NCBI GenBank assembly: GCA_942492115.1
Contig: CALODL010000020.1
Location: 1 to 15,406 of the forward strand
Direction of reading: 5' to 3'
Length of the DNA stretch: 15,406 nucleotides
DNA from: CALODL01 sp942492115
GTDB taxonomy: Bacteria > Planctomycetota > Phycisphaerae > UBA1845 > CAIVHJ01
This document shows positions 7,847 to 14,792 of the stretch, piece after piece; the stretch's first letter is position 1, and each line of letters starts with the position of its first letter. Position numbers and translations under genes: made by a program. The notes under the pieces are model-generated. The model was not told where the DNA came from and made no database searches. It worked only from the letters and a program-made list of their open reading frames with translations.

Positions 7847-8410
7847 TCAGGACTTTGAACGTTCGACATATTCACCTGTGCGCGTGTCGACACGAACGAC
7901 CTCACCGGGTTCGATAAACGGTGGGACACGAAGGCGGAAACCGGTTTCGAGCGTCGCTTCCTTGAGTTGGTTGGTCGCGGTGGCCCCCTTGATGCTCGGC
8001 GTGGTCTCCTGGATCTTCAAGTCGACGATGTGAGGTAACTCGACAGTGATCAGCGTGCCGTCGTAGAGCAGTCCGGAAATCTTCATATTCTCCTTGAGGA
8101 ACGAGGAGCCTTCACCCAGCATATCGTCCTCGATCGTGACCTGGTCGAATGTCGTCGTGTCCATCATGACGTAGCCGGAGCCGTCGTGGTACAAGTATTC
8201 GTACTCTTTGGACTCCATGAATGGGATTTCGAGCACGTCGTCAACTCGGAAGCGAACATCCAGGATGTTCCCGGACTTGAAGTGCTTTAATTTGACCTGC
8301 ATATAGCTGCGCTTGTTGCCCTTCGCGACATGTCGGGCTTCATGGACGACGTAGAGCTCGCCATCATGAAGACAGGATCGGCCTTTGCGCAAATCTGTTG
8401 CCTTGATCAT
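7847..8410 (-). CDS. efp: Translation elongation factor P
   Basis: 187 residues, normal length. Binds between the ribosomal P and E sites and relieves stalling at polyproline stretches. The N-terminal KOW-like domain begins MIKATDLRKGRSCLHDGELY. The tip loop VAKGNKRS places Lys30 where E. coli Lys34 is modified, so this is a lysine-type EF-P. The central OB domain contains DVRFRVDD, and the C-terminal domain includes the family end VVRVDTRTGEYV. The usual Pro in PGKG is replaced (VAKG). No modification enzyme (EpmA/EpmB or others) is encoded in the window. ATG at 8408-8410, with GCGGAG about 9 bp upstream. It follows the SPFH gene on the same strand after 178 bp without a recognisable terminator, and precedes flagellin. 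Confidence 0.96.
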   Translation of the reverse strand: MIKATDLRKGRSCLHDGELYVVHEARHVAKGNKRSYMQVKLKHFKSGNILDVRFRVDDVLEIPFMESKEYEYLYHDGSGYVMMDTTTFDQVTIEDDMLGEGSSFLKENMKISGLLYDGTLITVELPHIVDLKIQETTPSIKGATATNQLKEATLETGFRLRVPPFIEPGEVVRVDTRTGEYVERSKS

Positions 8411-8588
8411 CGATTGTGCTCCGCAGCTGAATCACGACTCGGCGGTCGCTGATTGAGTTTCAATGTTGTTGGTCGGCAAGCGATTATGGTCGATTGCGCG
8501 GAAGGCGTCAACGGGGGGCGGGCGGTCTGGACTGTGTCGGCTGGCGGTCCCGCCATGGATCGACGCGTATCATCCGGTGGTCTCAGTT

Positions 8589-10361
8589 TCAGCCGCGGGC
8601 CTGTAGCAGGCAGACATCCTGGATCGAGTTGCCAAGTACTTGAGCAACCGGAACCGAGGTCGGCTTGGCCGCAGGATCTGCAACGGGCCAACACAACAGC
8701 CGATCGCGCGTTTCATTGGTCGCCACGACGAGATCGGCTGCAACGTTCACCCGCCGAAGGGTCTGGCCACCAGCGCGATACTGGCAGCCGAACGTGTCGC
8801 CGAGCACCTGAGCCTGGACTGCGGTGGAGGTGTCGGTGAAGAACACGCGCTGTACACCCGCAATACCAAGGTGCACGATGCTCTCGACCGCCCGACAGTG
8901 GCCTTCGAAGAGGACGCTGGGGGCTTGCGGATCGGCCGTTGTCCAGCGCAGCACCTGCCCGGTAGCGGTCCCCGCCAGAATCCAGTCCGCGGTGCAGGTC
9001 AGCGCGGACAACGTCGCGGCGGCGCCGTGGTAGACCATGTGCGGTGGGTCGTCATGCGCGGTGGCGTCGCTCAGTGGGCAGGCGATCGCGCGATCATCTA
9101 TCGATAACCACAGCGTGCGTTCGTCGCATTGGACATGGCGCACAGCGGTAGCACCTCGAGTGCGGATGGTCCACACTTGCGTTCCGGTCGGGCCATCGAG
9201 CGGCCACCGCCACAGCCCGAGCTCAGAATGCGTCCCGAAAAGAAAATGCCCAGCTGCGGCCACCGAGTTGAATCCACCGCGCACCGCTTCATGGCCAGCC
9301 GCGACCGGTCCGAAGGAGGCGCGCAGAGTGCGCGTGTGGACATCGACAATGTGTACGCCAGTTGCCGTCCCGATGAGCAGCACCGAGGTACCGCAAGGTA
9401 GAGTCGTCGACGTCACGGAACGAAGCGGGCCGAGCGGGCTGGCGAGCTGCACAGTGTGCTGCGGGCAGGCCAGGTCGCCGACTGCGTAAAACGCAACTTG
9501 CGAACCGGCGACGACTACGATGTCCGTCGTGATCGCCGTGCGTTCACGATCCCACAGCGATTCGTAAATCTCGGCCCGCTGGGAGGCGTCGAACGAGCGA
9601 ATGAGCTCCGGCACGTCGGCATTTGGGAATTGCCGGGCCAGCTGTTGTAGTTGCTCCAGCAGGTCGGCGAGATGGGCGACGTGTTGTGCGCGGGCCTGCT
9701 GCAGTGCTCGCGCGATTCGAGCGCTGGCCACCTGTTCGCTTTCGGCGCGGTCCAACTCAGCCGCGCGGCGCTGTCGAGCGGCATAGCCTGGTGATTCGAC
9801 GCTCATCGACAGGACTTCGCCGCCCGCAAGGCCATATTCGAACAACAGGCCACGCAAATTCTCGTCAAGGCTTGTCTGCAGAGCGTCAGCACTTGCCTCG
9901 TGAACCATGTCGCCGGCATCATGGTGCGACAGGAATGTGTTGATGCCCGCCACGATCATCGGCAGAAGGCGCGTGCGGACTTCGTCGACTGTGACCTGCC
10001 CGGCTGCTGCGAGTGTTCGCCGGAAAGCAGACAGCTCAGTGCGTTCGGTGCGGACCTGGCAAGTGATCGTGACCTGTGCCCGACAGTCAAAATGGTCGGC
10101 GCTTGGGGCAGTGGTGCGGACGTCAAAGTGCATCGGCACGGTGCGCGTCAGCATGACCTCTTCGACGTTCCGGCCATCGATTGTGGTCCCGGCCGGACAG
10201 ACGACCTGGGTGCCATCCTCTCGTTGAACCAACGCGGCCCACAATGGGGGAAGATCAAAGGAGCGTTTGAGTAAGCCGAAAAGTGTATCGGGTGGGACAA
10301 CGGCTGCCAGTATTGCGGGATCGTGAAACAGGCTGGAGAGATCGACAGATGATGGGGGCAT
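8589..10361 (-). CDS. SPFH/band-7-like domain fused to a C-terminal beta-propeller
   Basis: About 590 residues from the ATG at 10359-10361 (GAGAGG 9 bp upstream); a GTG at 10385, overlapping the AAA gene stop, is an alternative. The N-terminal ~200 residues show an SPFH pattern: a beta-rich part (VEEVMLTRTVPMHFDVRT, FDCRAQVTITCQV), then helices leading to LRGLLFEYGLAGGEVLSMSV, then an Ala/Arg/Gln-rich coiled coil (QRRAAELDRAESEQVASARI and on). From about residue 285 there are six or seven propeller-like repeats (VLLIGTATGVHIVDV, FLFGTHSELGLWRWPL, WILAGTATGQVLRWT, LVVATNETRDRLLCWPV). No signal peptide or membrane helix is apparent. SPFH proteins scaffold membrane microdomains, and SPFH proteins of the YdjI type accompany PspA in Bacillus. 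It is the last gene of the ESCRT-like operon, 13 bp after the AAA stop. A membrane-scaffold or sensor role is inferred. Confidence 0.75.
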   Translation of the reverse strand: MPPSSVDLSSLFHDPAILAAVVPPDTLFGLLKRSFDLPPLWAALVQREDGTQVVCPAGTTIDGRNVEEVMLTRTVPMHFDVRTTAPSADHFDCRAQVTITCQVRTERTELSAFRRTLAAAGQVTVDEVRTRLLPMIVAGINTFLSHHDAGDMVHEASADALQTSLDENLRGLLFEYGLAGGEVLSMSVESPGYAARQRRAAELDRAESEQVASARIARALQQARAQHVAHLADLLEQLQQLARQFPNADVPELIRSFDASQRAEIYESLWDRERTAITTDIVVVAGSQVAFYAVGDLACPQHTVQLASPLGPLRSVTSTTLPCGTSVLLIGTATGVHIVDVHTRTLRASFGPVAAGHEAVRGGFNSVAAAGHFLFGTHSELGLWRWPLDGPTGTQVWTIRTRGATAVRHVQCDERTLWLSIDDRAIACPLSDATAHDDPPHMVYHGAAATLSALTCTADWILAGTATGQVLRWTTADPQAPSVLFEGHCRAVESIVHLGIAGVQRVFFTDTSTAVQAQVLGDTFGCQYRAGGQTLRRVNVAADLVVATNETRDRLLCWPVADPAAKPTSVPVAQVLGNSIQDVCLLQARG

Positions 10362-10374
10362 GAGCTGAGGCCTC

Positions 10375-12107
10375 TCACTCTCCACTGACGGCGAAACGTT
10401 CGAAGCGGGCCAACTCGCTCTTACTGACCGACGGCCGAATGTGCTCGAGAACCGTCAGCAGGTCGCCCATGTTGATTGTTCGCGCTTCACCGCCGTCGAT
10501 TGATTCGAGGAATGCGTTACGTGCCGCGCGTTCTGCGATACTCGCGATGTCGGCGCCGCTGTAACCATCCAGCCGATCGCACAATGCAGCAAGGTCCACA
10601 TCGTCAGCAAGGGGGCGGGCGGCGACATACAGTTCGAGCAAGCGGTAGCGCGCCGCGGCATCGGGCAACGGCACGTATATTTTTGCATCGAGGCGTCCAG
10701 GACGCATCATCGCCGTGTCCAGCATCCAGGGTTTGTTGGTCGCGCCCAACGAACAGCGGGGGGTCGCCGTGCTCGATCGAACCCTCCAACTCCTGCAAGA
10801 TCTGCGGCACGACGCGTTGCATGACCGTAGAACCTCCGGACTGCCGCCCGGGGACCAGCGGCTTCGATTTCGTCCATGAAGATGATCGAGGTCGCCTCAC
10901 TCCGGGCGGCATCGAACAGTTTGCGGAGATTCTGCTCGGCTTCGCCCACCCACTTACTGAGGATTTGGGCCGGGCTGATGAGAAAAAACGTCGCCTGCAA
11001 TTCGCACGCGATGGCTTTGGCCATCATCGTCTTGCCCGTGCCTGGGGGGCCGTACAGCAGAACACCGCCACCAGACTGGATGCCATAGCGTCGGGCCAGC
11101 TCCGGGTGACGCAGCGGGTGAATCATTTTGAGGCGGATCTCGTTCTTGACGTCCTCGAGTCCGGCGATGTCATCGAAGCCGATGTCCGGAATCTCGCGCA
11201 CGATCCAGTCGTCCGCACTGCTGCCGCTGTCCCCTTCGTCGGTTGTCCGGCCGCGTGGTTTGCGATCGGTGCGGTGGTTCTTGCAGTCCTTGGCGAGATC
11301 GATCAACTCGCTGGCATACTCCTCATGTTGGATGCGCAGCTCCGGCGTTTTGGCCGCGGCGGCCATCTCGAGCATGCACTCTGCCGCTTCCACCAGATAG
11401 CCGCGGGCGACGAGGTAGTCACCCTTCTGGTAGGCCGCAACGCCCTTGGTCTTGAGCCGTTCGAATGTCGAGTATGAAGCCATGTGTCTGCCGTTGGGGG
11501 CTACCTCTGTTTTCTCGCCTTCCTTCTTCAGTGACTCGAGTTCGGCACGCAGCCCGGACAGGCGATCCATCTCACGGTCATGTTCTGCCTGGGACTCGGC
11601 TTCGATGAGACGATCAACTTCCTCATCAGTGAGTCCCGGTTCGCTGGCCAATTCGGCATCTTCAGCCGCGACGTCCTCGATGGTGTCGAGGAATGTGTCC
11701 ATGCGCTCTTCCATGGTCGCAGATTGGACCATGGCTTTCTCCCAGTCGACTTGCGATTTGACCAGGTCCGTATTGCCGAAGAGTTTGCCGATTTCCGTGG
11801 CCATCATACCCATGGCTTCGGAGAACTGCGCCGAGGCCTCAGCCTGCTTCTTGATGACCAGGGCATTCTTGATGGACAGCAGTTGACGTTCGAGCAGTTT
11901 CTGAAAGGTGGCAGTCTTTTTCAACGAATTGCGAATGAACGCATATTGTTTGCCGTCGCCGATTTTCTTGGCTCGCTGCGCATTCTTGATCAGCTCATCC
12001 TGGAATTTACCTTGTTCACGGATGGCTTTCTCAATGCGCCGGATGCCCTGGCGGATCCGCAGATCGCGTTCGATGCGCCGCTCTTCGTCAGATTTGAACA
12101 ATCCCAT
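10375..12107 (-). CDS. ESCRT-III-like / MIT-like / Vps4-type AAA ATPase fusion, two frameshifts
   Basis: About 576 residues once two frameshifts are repaired. Residues 1-175 resemble Snf7/CHMP proteins: MGLFK start, basic helical hairpin, Ala/Met/Lys-rich helix with MATEIGKLFGN, then an acidic tail GLTDEEVDRLIEAE. Residues 183-195 (LSGLRAELESLKK) look like a MIM1 helix. Residues 214-276 form an MIT-like three-helix domain (KGVAAYQKGDYLVARGYL). The AAA part has GFDDIAGLEDVK, Walker A GPPGTGKT (353-360), pore loop KWVG (385-388), Walker B IIFMDE (409-413), then in shifted frames GATNKPWMLD, RPGRLD, YVPLP, GYSGADI and the C-terminal RPSVSKSELARFERF, all Vps4-like. Breaks lie near 10859 and 10750; each fits one extra base. 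The parts read through as conserved protein, so sequencing indels are likely. Start ATG at 12105-12107, 34 bp after the previous gene. Predicted to disassemble ESCRT-III-like filaments. Confidence 0.85.
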
Positions 12108-12141
12108 TACCTGTACCCTTCATCCCGCGACCGCTGCGCGC

Positions 12142-12756
12142 TCAGCCCTCATCGGCGGCAGCGCGGTGCTGTTCGCGAACAGTCCGATCCGCTTCGTCGA
12201 AGGCCTCGGTCTGGTCGGTCAACATGCCATGATCCATCTTGTCCCACACATCCATAACAGCCGAGCCTGCCTCGCTGAGCCCGGCGGCGCCTTCGTCGAT
12301 TTCGGAGCCGAGTTGCAGGATACCGTCCAAGCGCTCCTGGTACATCTCGGAAGTGATCGCATCGCTTTCGATCATCTTGCCGAGCTTGAGGATGTCTTTC
12401 TCGCTGATCAAGCCGAAGCGGCTGCCGGTCGTTTGTGCGCGATCGTGGTTCTCGCGCAACATTCTCATGCGCGATACGGTCAACACCTCTTTGCTCCGGA
12501 CGTTGAGCTGTCGCGCAATCATCAACTGCTCAGTCGTCTTGAGCTCGAATTCCTGAGCCAGCGACCTGCGTACTTCGGGCGTCTTTTCGATGGCGCCCTT
12601 CTCGAAGAGTGTCTGCTTCTCGGTGGACAGCTTCTTGATGCGGTTGAGCAGTCTGTTGCGGTCCTTTTCCAGCAGCAGTTCCTGGCGGCGCAACTCGGAT
12701 CGTGTCATCTGCGAGAGTGGTTTTTTCTTCTTCAACAGCCAGTCGAGAAACGCCAT
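12142..12756 (-). CDS. ESCRT-III/Snf7-like coiled-coil protein
   Basis: 204 residues from the ATG at 12754-12756 (GAAGGG about 11 bp upstream); a TTG four codons earlier is less likely. It begins with a basic amphipathic segment, MAFLDWLLKKKKPLSQ, then a long charged helical hairpin (LRRQELLLEKDRNRLLNRIK; EVRRSLAQEFELKTTEQLMI), a third helix with repeated basic/Leu/Met spacing, a segment LGKMIESDAITSEMYQERLD, and an acidic C-terminal tail. This is the layout of Snf7/PspA-superfamily proteins, which polymerise on membranes. The stretch resembling CHMP helices 4-5 ends SAVMDVWDKMDHG. No catalytic motif, signal peptide or transmembrane helix. Located 23 bp downstream of the winged-helix fusion gene and 34 bp upstream of the AAA gene. 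The family assignment rests on pattern, not on an alignment score. Confidence 0.7.
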   Translation of the reverse strand: MAFLDWLLKKKKPLSQMTRSELRRQELLLEKDRNRLLNRIKKLSTEKQTLFEKGAIEKTPEVRRSLAQEFELKTTEQLMIARQLNVRSKEVLTVSRMRMLRENHDRAQTTGSRFGLISEKDILKLGKMIESDAITSEMYQERLDGILQLGSEIDEGAAGLSEAGSAVMDVWDKMDHGMLTDQTEAFDEADRTVREQHRAAADEG

Positions 12757-12779
12757 GTGTGATCGCAACCCTTCAGTGG

Positions 12780-14228
12780 TTAAGAGGCTTCAGGCTCCGC
12801 CGGTTTCTGAGGTTCGTCGCTGTCGGTGGCCGCCGACGGGCGCTCCTCGATTGCAGGGGACTCGGGCGGCGTCGTTGAAGCGGGCTCGTCGAGTTCAGCG
12901 ACTTGTTCTTGGTCGTGCGCCTCGAACTCGTCGAGAATGGCCAGCTCTTCTTCAGAGGTCAGCGACTCGGCCATGCCGGTCTCGAGCGCGCCGACCATTT
13001 CCGCGTCGGCCTGCAGCGTCTCGAGCATCTCCTCAGCCTTCACGGCGTTTTCGGTGAGGGCCTCGGTGCTGGGCAGTTCGGCCATCTGGCCCTGCTGGAT
13101 CAAGGTGAGGTTGTGAATGTCCGTGCTCAAGATATCGATTTGTTTGTTGAGCATGCTCGTTGACGCATTGTGCCGCTGGATATCCTTGCGCAGCTGAGCC
13201 AACTGGGCAGCGATTCGACGTCTGACGACCTGGGACTTGTTCTTGCGTCCCTGTTCGAGGAGGTCTGCTTCACGCTGCTCGAGCTGAATGATTCCGTCAT
13301 AGAGGCGATTACGCCGCTGAGCAAGCGCTGCGCGTCGCTGCGAGAGCTCATTGATTTTGCGGACCTCGTCGCCTTCGCCGCTGAACAAATCACGGATGCG
13401 GTCGACAAAGGACATGCTGGAAGACTCCTTGGTATCGGTTGCAGCACCGCGGTACAGCAGTAGTTCGCCGTTGTGTCGGCCGCAATGCAATTCTCTATCC
13501 CTGCCAGCGGCCTTCTCGAAGGCCTCCGCGATGATCTCCTCGGGGATATCCATCTCCTCGGCCAACGTCGCAGCCGAGAATCCGCCAGTCAACAGAACCG
13601 CACTGTGGGCTTGGATGTGATCGACGACCCTCGATACCTTATCAGGGGCGTCTTCCGGATCAAACAAGTCCAGGATTCGCTGGTCCTCGTCATCTTCGGT
13701 GCCATGGACCAACCAGCCGCCACTGGACGTGGGTTCGACCAGCACCAGCGTGACGTTAGGCAACGGACTCCGTGTTTCGAGCGCCTCGGGGGTGAAGCCC
13801 GTAGGGCTGCAGACGCCGATGATATGCGGGGCACGGTTGTCGATCTGCAAATCACGGACGTGGTCCAGCAGGTCGCGTGCTCCGATGGGTGGTCCCGCTT
13901 GTGCCGTTTCGGTTTGGTTCACATACCACTCGAGCGGCGAAAGTACTGACGCAACAGCTACGCCTACACGCTTGCGGCCAAAGAGATACCACGGCCGTTT
14001 GTAGCTCTGCATGACAACCCGCTGATTCTTGGGGATGTCCGCAAGGAGTCGGCGATCGAACTTACGCTGGCGGGCCATCAGGCTGCGAATACGGTCCGCG
14101 TCATCGAGACGCCCAATGTCCCAGATGCTTCCCCGCAGGGTCTTCCCCTGGGCCCGGCGCATGTTGCTTTCAACGCCGGCCAGGAACTCCGACTCCAATT
14201 GCAGTGCTTTGTCGGTGCTGATTCTCAA
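12780..14228 (-). CDS. Winged-helix domain protein fused to an ESCRT-III/Snf7-like protein
   Basis: 482 residues from TTG 14226-14228, which overlaps the preceding kinase stop (TTGA) with GGAG upstream; ATG 14270 is an alternative. The N-terminal half is an alpha/beta domain that I do not recognise (KRPWYLFGRKRVGVAVAS; PHIIGVCSPTGF; LPNVTLVLVEP), followed by a winged-helix-like segment (FSAATLAEEMDIPEEIIAEA, wing ending GELLLYRG). The C-terminal 211 residues begin at Met 13413-13415 (MSFVDRIRDLFSGEGDE) and have a Snf7-like hairpin (RRAALAQRRNRLYDGI, VVRRRIAAQLAQLRKDIQ), an acidic region (SLTSEEELAILDEFEA) and a Pro/Glu-rich tail. That Met has AAGGAG (13425-13430) 9 bp upstream, so the Snf7-like part may also be made alone. 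Winged-helix plus ESCRT-III recalls CHMP7 and CdvB, although domain order and homology are untested. Confidence 0.7.
   Translation of the reverse strand: MRISTDKALQLESEFLAGVESNMRRAQGKTLRGSIWDIGRLDDADRIRSLMARQRKFDRRLLADIPKNQRVVMQSYKRPWYLFGRKRVGVAVASVLSPLEWYVNQTETAQAGPPIGARDLLDHVRDLQIDNRAPHIIGVCSPTGFTPEALETRSPLPNVTLVLVEPTSSGGWLVHGTEDDEDQRILDLFDPEDAPDKVSRVVDHIQAHSAVLLTGGFSAATLAEEMDIPEEIIAEAFEKAAGRDRELHCGRHNGELLLYRGAATDTKESSSMSFVDRIRDLFSGEGDEVRKINELSQRRAALAQRRNRLYDGIIQLEQREADLLEQGRKNKSQVVRRRIAAQLAQLRKDIQRHNASTSMLNKQIDILSTDIHNLTLIQQGQMAELPSTEALTENAVKAEEMLETLQADAEMVGALETGMAESLTSEEELAILDEFEAHDQEQVAELDEPASTTPPESPAIEERPSAATDSDEPQKPAEPEAS
13413..13430 (-). promoter_or_regulatory. Internal ribosome binding site and start codon inside the winged-helix/Snf7 fusion
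   Basis: The minus strand reads AAGGAG (13425-13430), a 9-bp spacer, and ATG (13413-13415), in frame with the larger gene. The product would begin MSFVDRIRDLF, an amphipathic start like those of the two other ESCRT-III-like proteins in the operon (MGLFK, MAFLDWLL), and would be 211 residues long, similar to its 204-residue neighbour. Confidence 0.5.
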
Positions 14229-14792
14229 ACCGTCGGGTTCTCCATCTTCCTGGGCAGCTCGTGGCCGCACATGATGCAGTAGTTATCGTCCAGATGGGCA
14301 ACAGCCGAGCAGGCAGCGCAGCGCCGAACCCTCGGGACGAGTTGATGTCCACAATGGATGCAGAATTGATCCTGCGGTTCGACCGCACCATGGCACGTGC
14401 TGCATGTAGACGCGCCGGTGGAGCGCCGTGCTGGGCCGGTGATGTCCAACTGGCCGCCGGTGAGCGCGGCCAGCACTTCTTCCGCCGATTTGAAGCGGCG
14501 TTCACGTGCGGTGTGACAGCGTCTGAATACTTCATCGAGGATCGTCGGAACATTCTTCTCGAGGTGGCTCGGGAGATCACTGCCCTGCGGCCTGCGGCCC
14601 GTGAGCATCTCGAAGAGTACCACTCCGCACGCATACAGGTCACAACGCTGATCAACATCTTGTCCGTCGCGCTGTTCGGGGGCCATGTAGGCGATTGTTC
14701 CACTGAGTTGTTCTGCCTGCTCTCCGCTGATGTTTCCCGATTGCATCAGCGACGCCGTGGCCATGCTGCCTATCTTGCCGAGGCCGAACGGA
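14225..14792 (-). CDS. Ser/Thr protein kinase C-terminal part with two zinc ribbons, N-lobe missing
   Basis: Only the kinase region from the DFG motif onward is present: FGLGKIG, activation loop, GTIAYMAPEQ (APE motif), DLYACGVVLFEMLTGRRP (subdomain IX), and the C-lobe helices to EEVLAALTGG. The C-terminal ~65 residues hold two zinc ribbons, CSTC...CIHCG and CAAC...CIMCG, with all eight cysteines. The ATP-binding lobe and the catalytic HRD loop are absent: upstream the frame runs without a break into an unrelated AMP-binding fragment, joining near 14780-14792. The protein as written would be inactive; the complete gene presumably continues elsewhere in the true genome. The stop codon overlaps the next gene's TTG start, so it is the first visible gene of the ESCRT-like operon and probably its regulator (inference). 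Hanks-type kinases with zinc ribbons usually act in the cytoplasm or at the membrane. Confidence 0.8.

Noticed and set aside
10740..10870. Programmed ribosomal frameshifting in the AAA gene
   Set aside because: No slippery heptamer, stimulatory stem or in-frame stop context was seen at either break, and other genes in the window show similar isolated indels.
10476..11477. 333-codon plus-strand frame
   Set aside because: Antisense to the AAA gene; its length comes from mirrored GC-rich codons, and the minus strand carries Walker A, Walker B and sensor motifs.
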